From assembly GCA_002363035.1 (NCBI GenBank), contig DEWA01000017.1, positions 1-25,584 on the forward strand: DNA of 25,584 nt, given 5' to 3'. Positions 16,613-25,519 of the stretch are shown here, one piece after another (positions within the stretch are counted from its first letter, which is position 1; each line of letters opens with the position of its first letter). The notes under the pieces were generated by a model, which searched no databases, was not told the origin of the DNA, and worked only from the letters and a program-made list of their open reading frames with translations. The translations under genes and the position numbers were made by a program. Origin of the DNA: Verrucomicrobia bacterium UBA3222. GTDB lineage: Bacteria > Verrucomicrobiota > Verrucomicrobiia > Opitutales > UBA9783.

Positions 16613-16736
16613 GCGGTTTTACGGTGGTGATTTTGCCGATCGTTTCCGGGACGTTGATAAGCAAGTTTTTGAGGTTGTTCGTATAACGAAGGTTGTTGCA
16701 AATGTTGTCGCAAGATTTTGTCGCGGAAATTGGTAA
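16602..16736 (+). CDS. Possible small ORF overlapping the end of DGDD gene 4
   Basis: A 44-codon frame (MDFKRFYGGDFADRF..., ending CRGNW) begins 11 bases before the end of gene 4 in another frame. Codon choice looks natural, but there is no ribosome site or recognised motif. It could be translated by coupling to gene 4, or be chance. Confidence 0.2.
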   Translation: MDFKRFYGGDFADRFRDVDKQVFEVVRITKVVANVVARFCRGNW

Positions 16737-16795
16737 AGCGTTTCAAGCAAAAGAAGAAGCAATATCAAACATACTCCTGACTCCCGCTTAAAACC

Positions 16796-16824
16796 TTGCC
16801 CTAAAACCTCATTCTTCGTTCCAT
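16796..16824 (+). promoter_or_regulatory. Possible leaderless promoter for proS
   Basis: TTGCCC (16796-16801), 17 bases, TTCCAT (16819-16824), then 6 bases to the ATG. The minus-10 match is weak. No usable Shine-Dalgarno sequence is present: AAAGG lies one base from the ATG. Confidence 0.3.
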
Positions 16825-16830
16825 AAAGGC

Positions 16831-18315
16831 ATGGGAAAGACGGGAATAACGCCGACGCGCGCGGACAATTACGCCGAATGGTATCAGCAGGTGATACGCG
16901 CGGCGGATTTGGCGGAAAATGCGCCGGTGCGCGGTTGCATGATTGTGAAGCCGAACGGTTACCGTTTATGGGAAAGCATTCAGGCAAAGTTGGATGCGGC
17001 GTTTAAGGCAACGGGGCATCAAAATGCCTACTTCCCGCTGTTCATTCCCGTAAAATTTCTGCAAAAAGAAGCGGAACACGTGGCGGGATTTGCGAAAGAA
17101 TGTGCCGTCGTAACGCATTCGCGGTTGCAGGCAAACGAAGAAGGTCGCTTACAACCCGCTTCGCCGCTGGAAGAACCGCTCATTGTCCGTCCGACCTCGG
17201 AAACCGTCATCGGCGAAGCGTTTTCGCGTTGGGTGCGTTCCTACCGCGATCTGCCGCTTCTCATCAATCAGTGGGCGAATGTGGTGCGTTGGGAAATGCG
17301 CACGCGGCTGTTTTTGAGAACATCGGAATTCCTTTGGCAGGAGGGGCATACGGCGCATGCGACCGAGGCGGAAGCGCGCGAAGAGACCCTGCGGATGTTG
17401 GAAGTTTATCGGAAAATTATCGAGGACGACTTGGCGATACCGACCTTTGTCGGCGAAAAGCCCGCGAGCGAACGGTTTCCGGGGGCGGTTTCGACGTACA
17501 CCCTGGAAGGCATGATGCAGGATCGAAAAGCCCTGCAACTCGGGACGTCGCATTTTTTGGGGCAAAATTTCGCCAAGGCGATGAACATCCAATTTGTCGA
17601 TAAGGACGGACAGACGCAATACGCATGGACAACCTCCTGGGGGGTAACGACGCGGCTTATCGGTGCGCTGGTGATGACCCATTCGGACGATGACGGTCTC
17701 GTGTTACCGCCGCGTATTGCCCATACGCATGCGGTGATTATTCCCGTCGTTCACGACGAAGCGCAACGCTCGCGGTTGGAAGACGCCTGTGAAACCCTGC
17801 GGCAACGGTTGTTGTCACAAAAAGCGGATTATCCGTTGCACGTGGAAGTCGACGGTCGCGATATTCGCGGCGGCGACAAACGTTGGCAGGCAATTAAGAA
17901 AGGTGCCTGTTGCATCATTGAGGTTGGTTTAAAGGAACTGGAACAATCGACCGTGACCGTGGCGTGGCGCGATGCGTTGCAAACGAAGGAAGTTGTACCG
18001 ACAGAACCATTTATTGAAACCTTTGCGGACGGTTTGGCAAAACTGCAAACGCGTTTATTTGAGCGCGCAAAAGCGTACCGCGATGCCTCCGTGAAACGTG
18101 TCACGAAAGCGGATGATTTTTACGACTTTTTCAAAAACGACGGCGGCTTTGCGTTGGCGTATTGGTCGGAAGATACGGCAACGGAGGAAAAATTAAAGTC
18201 CGATTTAAAAGTCACGGTGCGCTGTTTTCCGCAATGTTACGCCGACGAACGCGGGAATTGTTTGTTCACGAATAAACCAAATTGTCCGTTGGCGGTGTTT
18301 GCGAAGGCGTACTAG
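16831..18315 (+). CDS. proS: Prolyl-tRNA synthetase, archaeal/eukaryotic (type 3) form
   Basis: Charges tRNA-Pro with proline in the cytoplasm. The 494-aa class II synthetase lacks the long editing insertion of the typical bacterial form. Motif 2 area: VRPTSETVIGEAFSRWVRSY (RPTSET at 120-125), INQWANVVRWEMRTRLFLRTSEFLWQEGH; class II motif 3 features follow (LGTSHFLGQNFAKAM, WTTSWGVTTRLIGALVMTHSDDDG). An anticodon-binding domain and the extra C-terminal zinc-type domain (C-x4-C...C-x8-C: CFPQCYADERGNCLF...CPLAVFAKAY) complete it, ending in the family's conserved terminal Tyr. The start MGKTGITPTRADNYAEWY fits the family. This form occurs in several bacterial groups, including spirochaetes and some PVC and Bacteroidetes lineages. 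Confidence 0.97.
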   Translation: MGKTGITPTRADNYAEWYQQVIRAADLAENAPVRGCMIVKPNGYRLWESIQAKLDAAFKATGHQNAYFPLFIPVKFLQKEAEHVAGFAKECAVVTHSRLQANEEGRLQPASPLEEPLIVRPTSETVIGEAFSRWVRSYRDLPLLINQWANVVRWEMRTRLFLRTSEFLWQEGHTAHATEAEAREETLRMLEVYRKIIEDDLAIPTFVGEKPASERFPGAVSTYTLEGMMQDRKALQLGTSHFLGQNFAKAMNIQFVDKDGQTQYAWTTSWGVTTRLIGALVMTHSDDDGLVLPPRIAHTHAVIIPVVHDEAQRSRLEDACETLRQRLLSQKADYPLHVEVDGRDIRGGDKRWQAIKKGACCIIEVGLKELEQSTVTVAWRDALQTKEVVPTEPFIETFADGLAKLQTRLFERAKAYRDASVKRVTKADDFYDFFKNDGGFALAYWSEDTATEEKLKSDLKVTVRCFPQCYADERGNCLFTNKPNCPLAVFAKAY

Positions 18316-18326
18316 GGAAAGTGAAG

Positions 18327-18343
18327 CCGCACTTCCCGTGCGG
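18327..18343 (+). terminator. Hairpin after proS
   Basis: CCGCAC-TTCCC-GTGCGG forms a perfect 6-base-pair stem 11 bases after the proS stop. The T-rich stretch (18354-18362) begins about 10 bases later, so this is an imperfect intrinsic terminator. Confidence 0.45.
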
Positions 18344-18514
18344 GTGTAAGAAATTTTTATTTTGAAGAATAGGGCGTCGTTTTGCGTCCGAAAGGCGTGT
18401 TTTAAACATGTTTTTGCAACGTCGGTGTCGTTTTTTTATGTTCGCCCGTAAAACCAAACCGTCCGCCATGCACTTGCGGTTTGCAACTCCCGGCGGTCGC
18501 TGTATTGCTAAAAT

Positions 18515-19058
18515 CTATTGAACAACCCCCGTTAAACGTTCGAGTTCGTAAAGTACCAAATTGATCACGATGCAACCGTTTGCGTAATTATCAAAAATAA
18601 TTTCACCGCTGTTTGCCTTTACGCAGAATTTACGCATTTTAGCCTTGATTGTCGCGATATCCGTCTGCCCCGATCGAAACCTTAATATACAGGTAACAAT
18701 CCTGTTACGCCATGCCTTCGCATTGGGACGGTCATCGGGCAGATAGTGCTTTACACGGAAAGAAACGTTTTGGAAACCCTCGTTTTGAGCGGGAAATCAA
18801 CAACATATTTCTCAAATGCCATAAGACGCTCATAACGCCCTTTAAACGGTACGCACCGTAAGGCTTCCTCTTCATCAGTCTATAGTACTCCGCTTCCGCT
18901 CTTTCCGTCGGTTGCGCATAAAACCATCTAAACATCATTACCAACTCTTCGCCCGTCAAGCGGGGGTTGTTGTTGCCGGCTTTCCGTTTTTTCGGCACGG
19001 CAAACAACGTCGAACCAATCATCAGTCCCGATAACAGAATGAGCATCTTTTTCTTCAT
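18515..19058 (-). pseudogene. Broken gene for a small exported protein, two frameshifts
   Basis: The intact start is ATG at 19058 with signal sequence MKKKMLILLSGLMIGSTLFA. The first frame reads plausibly to ...AEAEYYRL near 18876. Then the minus-one frame takes over (DEEEALRCVPFKGRYERLMAFEKYVVD) until about 18795. The next minus-one frame carries on (FPAQNEGFQNVSFRVKHYLP..., ...GCIVINLVLYELERLTGVVQ) to a TAG at 18515-18517. Joined, the three parts give a continuous protein of about 181 aa; taken singly, the first frame runs on into an Arg/Ser-rich tail to 18732. Both breaks are of the same type (one base lost). The family is unknown to me. It is either a decaying gene or two sequence errors. 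Confidence 0.7.
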
Positions 19059-19143
19059 GCCCTCATGTACGCATATAATTTATTCCTTTTCAAGTATTTT
19101 TTGCGTATTACGGAAAAACAAACCGAAAATTGCATGTTTCGGG

Positions 19144-19172
19144 TCGATTTTTATATCAAAATGTGTTAAACT
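19144..19172 (+). promoter_or_regulatory. Possible leaderless promoter for the phosphofructokinase gene
   Basis: TAAACT (19167-19172) lies exactly 6 bases before the ATG, with a poor minus-35 candidate (TCGATT, 19144-19149) 17 bases further up. No Shine-Dalgarno sequence precedes the ATG. Confidence 0.3.
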
Positions 19173-19178
19173 TAGATC

Positions 19179-20366
19179 ATGAAGGTTGCATTTTTGACAT
19201 CGGGCGGGTTGGCACCGTGTTTATCGACGGCGATCGGAGCTCTCATCCAGCGGTATCACGACGTGGCACCCGATACGGAATTGATCGGTTATTTAAACGG
19301 CTATAAAGGGCTGTTGACGGGACAGTCGATTGTTTTTCCGCCGTCGGCGCATAAAGAAGCGGCGGTATTGTTTGAATTCGGCGGCACGCCCATCGGCAAC
19401 AGTCGCGTGAAGTTATCCAATGCGGCGGATTGCGAAAAGAAGGGTCTTGTCAAGAACGGCGAAAATCCGTTCGAGGTGGCGGCAAAGCGGCTCATGGCGG
19501 ATAAGGTCAACGTTCTGCATACCATCGGCGGCGACGACACCAATACCACCGCGGCGGAATTAGCCAAATACTTACAACAGAACAATTACCCGTTGCAGGT
19601 CATCGGTTTGCCGAAGACCATTGACAACGACATTATCCCGGTGCAGCTCAGTCTCGGTGCGATGACGGCGGCGGAACAGGGGGCGTTGTTTTTCGAAAAC
19701 ATCGTTCACGAACATACGAGTACCTCGAAGGTTCTCATCATCCACGAGGTCATGGGGCGCAGTTGCGGTTGGCTGAACTATGCAACGGCGCGCCGGTACA
19801 CGGAACGGCTGGAACGGCGAAAGTTTGTATCGGGCTTCGGTTTCCGACCCGAGGCATTTGAAATTCACGGTATTTATACGCCGGAAATGAAATTCGATTT
19901 GGATGACGTTGCGGCGTGGCTAAAGCCGATTTTCGAGCGCGTCGGTTCCCTGAATGTCTTTATCAGCGAATTTGTCGATGCGGAAGGCATTGTGCGTCTC
20001 ATGGAAGCGGAGGGTAAAAAAGTGGAACGCGATGCTTTCGGACATCTGAAATTGGCGGATATCAACGTCGGGCAGGTGCTCGGCAAACAGCTGAAGGAAC
20101 GTCTCGGAGCCGAAAGATTGTTGGTGCAGAAAAGCGGTTACTTCGCCCGTTCGGCGCCCGCCAATGCCTTCGATCGGAATTTTATCCAGTCGCATGCGGA
20201 TCTCGCCGTCGAATGCGCCCTCAACGGACAAAGCGGTCTCATCGGTCACGACACGCGTCACAACAACCAACTGCGCTGCATCGAATTTGAAGCGGTTTCC
20301 GGCAATCGACCGCTGGATTTAAATCTGCCCGAAGTAAAGGAGTTCTTGGAGCGGATTAACGGTTGA
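19179..20366 (+). CDS. pfp: Pyrophosphate--fructose-6-phosphate 1-phosphotransferase
   Basis: Phosphorylates fructose-6-phosphate to the 1,6-bisphosphate in glycolysis, reversibly if PPi is the donor. The 395-aa protein has GGDDTN at 117-122, where the second Asp after GG (in place of the Gly of ATP enzymes, GGDG) is the accepted mark of PPi specificity. GLPKTIDNDI follows at 143-152 (the Lys is also typical of PPi forms), then MGRSCGWLNYATARRY (192-207), the substrate-binding motif. PPi dependence is inferred from these residues. The gene stands alone, with a pseudogene upstream on the other strand and the pilin-like gene convergent downstream. Confidence 0.93.
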   Translation: MKVAFLTSGGLAPCLSTAIGALIQRYHDVAPDTELIGYLNGYKGLLTGQSIVFPPSAHKEAAVLFEFGGTPIGNSRVKLSNAADCEKKGLVKNGENPFEVAAKRLMADKVNVLHTIGGDDTNTTAAELAKYLQQNNYPLQVIGLPKTIDNDIIPVQLSLGAMTAAEQGALFFENIVHEHTSTSKVLIIHEVMGRSCGWLNYATARRYTERLERRKFVSGFGFRPEAFEIHGIYTPEMKFDLDDVAAWLKPIFERVGSLNVFISEFVDAEGIVRLMEAEGKKVERDAFGHLKLADINVGQVLGKQLKERLGAERLLVQKSGYFARSAPANAFDRNFIQSHADLAVECALNGQSGLIGHDTRHNNQLRCIEFEAVSGNRPLDLNLPEVKEFLERING

Positions 20367-20442
20367 GGGGGAAAGGCAGTTGGGGCGGCGACCGTCTCGA
20401 CGGAGATGCCACCCGGCACACCACCATTGTGTCGTCCTTTGT

Positions 20443-20460
20443 GCTCCGCCTCGACGGAGC
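20443..20460 (+). terminator. Hairpin between the convergent phosphofructokinase and pilin-like genes
   Basis: GCTCCG-CCTCGA-CGGAGC forms a 6-base-pair stem. Its core CTCGACGGAG (20450-20459) repeats the sequence at 20396-20405, where a second small hairpin can form. There is no long T tract on either strand, so a terminator role is tentative. Confidence 0.3.
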
Positions 20461-20494
20461 AAATATGTCCGTTGTTTAAACTGTTTTTCAACCG

Positions 20495-21040
20495 TTACGG
20501 GTGACGAACCTCCAATTTGCGCCCAGAAACGACTTTGGGAATTGAAAATATCCAAGCTCTGTCGCCTTCTTTCGGGAAAAAATATCGAACGGATTCAAAA
20601 CTTCTCACCTCGCGTTTGGAAACCATTCTCTGTGTTCGCTGTCGCAATTCCCCTAACACATCTTCCGCCGACCGATTATTTACAACGGAAATATCGATGT
20701 AAATCCACATATTCGGAAGCTCTTTCGGATGCTTCTTACTCAAGGAATAAGGATTATCCAAAAGCACTTCATCAAACTTTCTTCTCAGGAAATTATCGAA
20801 AGAACGGACGGATATCCAAACCTCTGTTCCAACCGGCCACTTTCCCGTCATACCATAATATTCCAGCAATGCCGTAATAAACATCTGCGCTTCCGCCTCC
20901 ATTGCCACCATCTTCGCTCTGTCGACAACCCTTTTCCCGACGTACAGCGAAATCCCGCCCAAAATCGCCATGACCGTCAGCACCAGCATCAGCTCGATGC
21001 TCAGGAAACCGCGGATTTTACGTGTTTTTTTGACTTCCAT
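20495..21040 (-). CDS. Type IV pilin-like protein / pseudopilin
   Basis: A 181-aa protein with a classic class III (prepilin) leader: basic MEVKKTRKIR, Gly11, then F-L-S-I-E with the required Glu at +5 (Glu16) and a hydrophobic helix LMLVLTVMAILGGISLYVG. It should be cut by a prepilin peptidase after Gly11 and placed in the inner membrane or a pilus/type II secretion pseudopilus. The C-terminal part is not recognisable beyond a possible pseudopilin fold (EAQMFITALLEYYGMTGKWP looks like the G/H-type alpha-helix and following loop). It is an orphan here: no secretion ATPase or peptidase gene is nearby. The start ATG lacks a Shine-Dalgarno sequence; a second ATG lies 8 bases upstream in another frame. 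Confidence 0.88.
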   Translation of the reverse strand: MEVKKTRKIRGFLSIELMLVLTVMAILGGISLYVGKRVVDRAKMVAMEAEAQMFITALLEYYGMTGKWPVGTEVWISVRSFDNFLRRKFDEVLLDNPYSLSKKHPKELPNMWIYIDISVVNNRSAEDVLGELRQRTQRMVSKREVRSFESVRYFFPKEGDRAWIFSIPKVVSGRKLEVRHP

Positions 21041-21046
21041 GGTTTC

Positions 21047-21075
21047 ATGGAAAAAGGAAATTCTTTCGGTGTAAA
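21047..21075 (-). promoter_or_regulatory. Possible leaderless promoter for the pilin-like gene
   Basis: On the minus strand TTTACA (21075-21070), 17 bases, TTCCAT (21052-21047), then 6 bases to the ATG. It has the same minus-10 word and spacing as the candidate before proS. Confidence 0.3.
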
Positions 21076-21174
21076 GAAATTTTGATAAAAAATTTCAAAA
21101 GTTAAGAAAAAATGGGTCTTTTTTTCGGTGAGGTTCGCCGTCCGGCACAAATCCTGCTTCGAAAATAAGTATCT

Positions 21175-21962
21175 ATGTCGTTTCCCATCCAATCAACGGG
21201 TTCACAAAATTCTCAGAGTACTACGGTTGAAAATCAATCGGTCGGACAATTTAAAGATTGGGAAAATATTTGTAATGACAAATCCTGTTTTAACAATTTG
21301 TCTACAAAAGTTTCAGGCGGTTTTTCGTTCGTTCGGAGCTTTGGTCGCGTCTGGCGTGCCGTTAAGAAAGGGGTAAGTGCGTTTTTCGGGAAACTTTTTG
21401 GCACAAAATCGAAAACACCGACGGGTTTGTCGGGAGTGGAGATGACATCCGTACGTTCGCCGAAATACAAACTGGTGGATGTTCCCGGTGACGGTCATTG
21501 CGGGGTTTGGGCAGTTTTGGCGGGCATGGGAGCCATCGATTTATCGGAATGCATACGACCACAACACAGCGATTACGGAGGACGTCCGATTGCGACCTCC
21601 AAGCAAAAGGAAATTATGATAACTTTGAGAAAACGCGCGGAACAGGAAGCATTAAAAGCGGTGCACACCAATCCTTCAGCCGCCGGTTGCGCGGAACGCC
21701 TCGGTCTCAGGGATAAAAGCCCTACGCTGGAAACGGGGTGGATTTTCAATATATTGCCCAAGCCATCGGACGACCGATTGTGGTTTCGCAATATCAAGGC
21801 AACGTCGAAGTGTACAGAACAATATGCGATCCGAAAGAAACAGAACCGACATCGCTTTTCCGGGAAGATTTTAACAATCAACAGTTACGGCAGGGGAACC
21901 CGATTCGATTGTATTTCGACGGCGGTCACTATCAGCTGATGCAGCCGATTAAAACTTCGTAA
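21175..21962 (+). pseudogene. OTU-family cysteine protease gene split by a frameshift
   Basis: OTU proteases cut ubiquitin chains; bacterial ones are usually effectors acting in host cells. From the ATG at 21175, frame 1 carries VPGDGHCGVWAVLAGMG (103-119) with the D-G-x-C catalytic motif (Asp106, Cys109). The matching C-terminal half, VDFQYIAQAIGRPIVVSQYQ...PIRLYFDGGHYQLMQP with the catalytic His, is in the minus-one frame from 21738 to the stop at 21960-21962. The switch lies in a run of four G (21735-21738): one more G would give a single 262-aa protein with His at about residue 252. As given, frame 1 reads on to 21939 with an unrelated tail. The N-terminal 100 residues are Ser/Thr/Asn-rich with an amphipathic basic stretch near 50-75; there is no Sec signal. 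The cause could be a mutation, slippage control or a sequence error. Confidence 0.75.
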
Positions 21963-22019
21963 GGCAGGATTGGAAGGATTGCCGTTTGTTTTTACGGAAA
22001 AAAATCAAACGAGTGAGTT

Positions 22020-22247
22020 GTGTGTTCGGGATGTTCTTGGTTGTTTTTTAAATCGGATTTTAGGCGGAGTATTTGCGATAAGTGTGTTTGCCTTTTGTGC
22101 CCGTGTTGTTCGGAGTTTTCGGAACAAGATGCGTTATTTGCTTTTTCCAAGAAGGGCGTGAGCCAATTATATTTTAATACCAATCCGGCTTATCCCATGT
22201 GGCACGTCTCAAATGGTCACATAAAACACGTTCCGCCGACGCAATGA
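22020..22247 (+). CDS. Possible small Cys-rich protein
   Basis: A 75-codon frame from GTG 22020 with CSGC...CDKCVCLLCPCC in its first 32 residues, then a tail ending HVSNGHIKHVPPTQ. The CxxC pairs suggest a zinc ribbon, and codon choice is natural. There is no clear ribosome site, and an overlapping frame (from 21970, 63 aa, one hydrophobic segment) competes. Its TGA lies inside the hairpin at 22223-22279, which would terminate its transcript. I recognise no family. Confidence 0.3.
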   Translation: MCSGCSWLFFKSDFRRSICDKCVCLLCPCCSEFSEQDALFAFSKKGVSQLYFNTNPAYPMWHVSNGHIKHVPPTQ

Positions 22248-22279
22248 CAGATAAATCCTGCACCGACGGAGCGTGTTTT
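22223..22279. terminator. Long hairpin, probable two-way terminator
   Basis: Arms at 22223-22243 (AAAACACGTTCCGCCGACGC plus A) and 22259-22279 pair over 21 positions with one mismatch and three G-T/A-C-type wobbles (read as the minus-strand RNA), around a 15-base loop. The plus strand continues with T-rich sequence, and the minus-strand copy ends in TTTT. It lies between the convergent OTU-side transcript and gap, so it can stop both. Confidence 0.75.
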
Positions 22280-22288
22280 TAATTTCTT

Positions 22289-23320
<1,032 letters not shown>

Positions 23321-23322
23321 TT

Positions 23323-23351
23323 ATTATAAGCGTTTTCGGAGCGAGAGACAA
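23323..23351 (-). promoter_or_regulatory. Strong promoter for gap, near-leaderless
   Basis: TTGTCT (23351-23346), a 17-base spacer and a perfect TATAAT (23328-23323) on the minus strand. Transcription should start 0 to 2 bases before the gap ATG. Confidence 0.7.
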
Positions 23352-23633
23352 GTGCACTTGCGGCGCGATGGGCATGGCATTCTATCGGCAATTGAAGGCA
23401 TTTTCGGCAATCATCTTATGTTCAACAGCTTTATATGAGTACGGGCTATGATGCTGTTACCAAACCGTTAAAAGTGCCCGACGAGTTCCGTTTGCGATTT
23501 TTTTATGTATATCGAAGTTTTCTTTGAAAGAGACCGAAGTACGTTTTTTTAAAAAACAACTCTACTCTTCTCGGTTGTACGCATCTTTTTACGCAGGCAG
23601 TCGAAGGAATTTTCGGCGACGTTCCTGCGACTT
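23352..23633. other. Intergenic region between gap and the ABC exporter gene
   Basis: No confident gene. A 30-codon plus-strand frame (23435-23527, MSTGYDAVTKPLKVP...) has natural codons but no ribosome site. An A/T palindrome GTTTTTTTAAAAAAC lies near 23547-23561. A weak CGCAGG...CCTGCG inverted repeat (about 23592-23631) follows the exporter stop on the minus strand and may terminate it. Confidence 0.35.
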
Positions 23634-25430
23634 TTAAACAGCCGCCATTGCCGCAACGGCTTCATTACCGTGAACCAAATGCGATTGCCGTTCCAATGCA
23701 TCGACCAGTTCTTTAAATTCTTCGTTCGACTGATATAAACCGTCGAAAGTGCCTTCTGCGGCGATGCGCCCCTCCTTCATGTACACGAGGCGATTGCACA
23801 TTTTTAATGTGCCGAGGCGATGGGCGATGGCAATCACGGTGCATTTGCCCTTTAACGAAGCAATAACATTCGAAATTTTTTCTTCCGTTAATGCATCCAG
23901 GGAGGCTGTGGCTTCATCCAGAATGAGCAACTTCGGATTGCCGTACAATGCGCGTGCAATCGCAATTCGCTGTTTCTGTCCGCCCGAGATGTTTTTCCCG
24001 TTTTCCGCAAGATACATATTCGACCGGAATTCGTCCAATTGCGCCATTTTTAAAACACGTTCGACCTGTTCAGAATTCGGTTCGCGTCCGAAAATAACAT
24101 TCTCTGAGACCGTTCCCGTGATGATGCAGGGATTCTGCGAAACATAACCGAAAAACGGCGCCAGCTGATTGTGCGCCGTGATGATATTCCCGTCGACGGA
24201 ATAAGTACCTTTTGTCGGCGGCAATAACCCTAAAATCATATCCACGAGCGTTGTTTTCCCCGCACCCGACTTTCCCGTCAATCCGACAAAGTCGCCCTCG
24301 TTAACGGTCAGACAAACATCATGCAGAACCTCTTTTTTTGTCTCCGTATCATAACAAAAACAAACCTGTTCCAATCGTAACCGGTGCTTAAAAGTCACGC
24401 GTTCTCCGTCATACGGCGGCAACTGATGCTCTAACAGCTGCCGATAGAAATCATTGAGATAAACGACGCTGCTTTTGTAAGCATCGATTTGTTGTTTTGC
24501 CACGCAAAAACGATTAAAGTACGGCAGAATGCGCACGATGCAAACAACCAAAAACGTGATTTGCTGCATCAAAACCGAAAACGGATAAACAAAATGCAGG
24601 AGAAGAATCGTTGCGGCGATGCAGATAAGACCGAGGAATTCAAGGAGAAAGGGTTGATTTTGCACTCGACATGCAAGTTGCTGTTCCGTTCGTTTCCACT
24701 TATCAAAAGCGGTTAACAAAGTGTCTAAAGATGGAATTTTGCAAAAAAAACTCAGCATTTCCTTAAGAGTGTTTACTTTGGTATTAAGTGCTTGTTCTTT
24801 GTTTTGGTAGAGTTCGTGAAGATCTTGAGTTTTCAGGTGCCGTTTTTTTAAAGTTTTTTTGATAACGCAACTAATAACGGCGAATAAAAAAAACGATGAT
24901 GTTATGATGGGGGAAAAAAAGAACAACATGATTAAGATGGTGAAAAAAAGAGAACCGTTTATCCCGTACAGAGAGAGAGCTGCAATATAAGCGGTAGCAT
25001 TTGTACCTACGCAGGCACTATATGCCGTTTGTAACTCGCAGTGTTTATGTTTTTGCAGAAAAATGTATGTCGCGTTATATTCCAAACGAGACAGTTTTTC
25101 AACCGTGTTGTGAACAAATATTACGATGGTTTTGTAACTCAGGTAATTGCATAAAATCGACAGCAAATCCTTCAAAACAATCGAAACAATACAAATACCG
25201 ATGAGCCCCGCGATGATGCTTGTTTGCGGAATATCCGCAAGCCACGGCGGCAGAACGGTGTAAAGTTTTTCGGGATTTAAAATAAGCTGCAACGCCGGAA
25301 GAAGTATCGATAACCCGAAGCACTCCAGAAAAACGCAGACAAAGGAGAGGATGCCGTACATGATGAAGCGTTTTTTTTGATCGGTCAGAAAATTTTTGTA
25401 GAGTTCCTTGAAAATTCGGAAGTTTTCCAT
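23634..25430 (-). CDS. ABC exporter, fused transmembrane and ATPase domains
   Basis: A half-transporter of 598 aa that should work as a homodimer in the inner membrane, exporting or flipping a lipid-linked or other substrate. The N-terminal half is the membrane domain, with hydrophobic segments near residues 22-50, 72-95, 145-170, 170-192, 262-282 and 286-305. The ATPase follows: A-loop Tyr at FCYD (360), Walker A GKSGAGKTT (386-394), Q-loop YVSQNP (Gln432), signature ISGGQ (481-485), Walker B LLILDEA (501-507) and H-loop His537. All catalytic residues are present. Membrane domains of this type occur in MsbA-like, polysaccharide and peptide exporters; the sequence does not decide which. The ATG at 25430 lacks a Shine-Dalgarno sequence; TTTAAT lies 13 bases upstream. 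Confidence 0.93.
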   Translation of the reverse strand: MENFRIFKELYKNFLTDQKKRFIMYGILSFVCVFLECFGLSILLPALQLILNPEKLYTVLPPWLADIPQTSIIAGLIGICIVSIVLKDLLSILCNYLSYKTIVIFVHNTVEKLSRLEYNATYIFLQKHKHCELQTAYSACVGTNATAYIAALSLYGINGSLFFTILIMLFFFSPIITSSFFLFAVISCVIKKTLKKRHLKTQDLHELYQNKEQALNTKVNTLKEMLSFFCKIPSLDTLLTAFDKWKRTEQQLACRVQNQPFLLEFLGLICIAATILLLHFVYPFSVLMQQITFLVVCIVRILPYFNRFCVAKQQIDAYKSSVVYLNDFYRQLLEHQLPPYDGERVTFKHRLRLEQVCFCYDTETKKEVLHDVCLTVNEGDFVGLTGKSGAGKTTLVDMILGLLPPTKGTYSVDGNIITAHNQLAPFFGYVSQNPCIITGTVSENVIFGREPNSEQVERVLKMAQLDEFRSNMYLAENGKNISGGQKQRIAIARALYGNPKLLILDEATASLDALTEEKISNVIASLKGKCTVIAIAHRLGTLKMCNRLVYMKEGRIAAEGTFDGLYQSNEEFKELVDALERQSHLVHGNEAVAAMAAV

Positions 25431-25519
25431 GATTGTTCAGAACATTAAAAGGCGCCCATCGGGAAGCGACCGACATTTTTGTGTGTCGTGGGCGTCGATA
25501 GGGTTTTTGAATTTGGAAA

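Noticed and set aside
25448..25500. Inverted repeat GCCCA...TGGGC with an inner CGACA...TGTCG near the exporter start
   Set aside because: Arms are short and the geometry is asymmetric; no T tract or known element fits.
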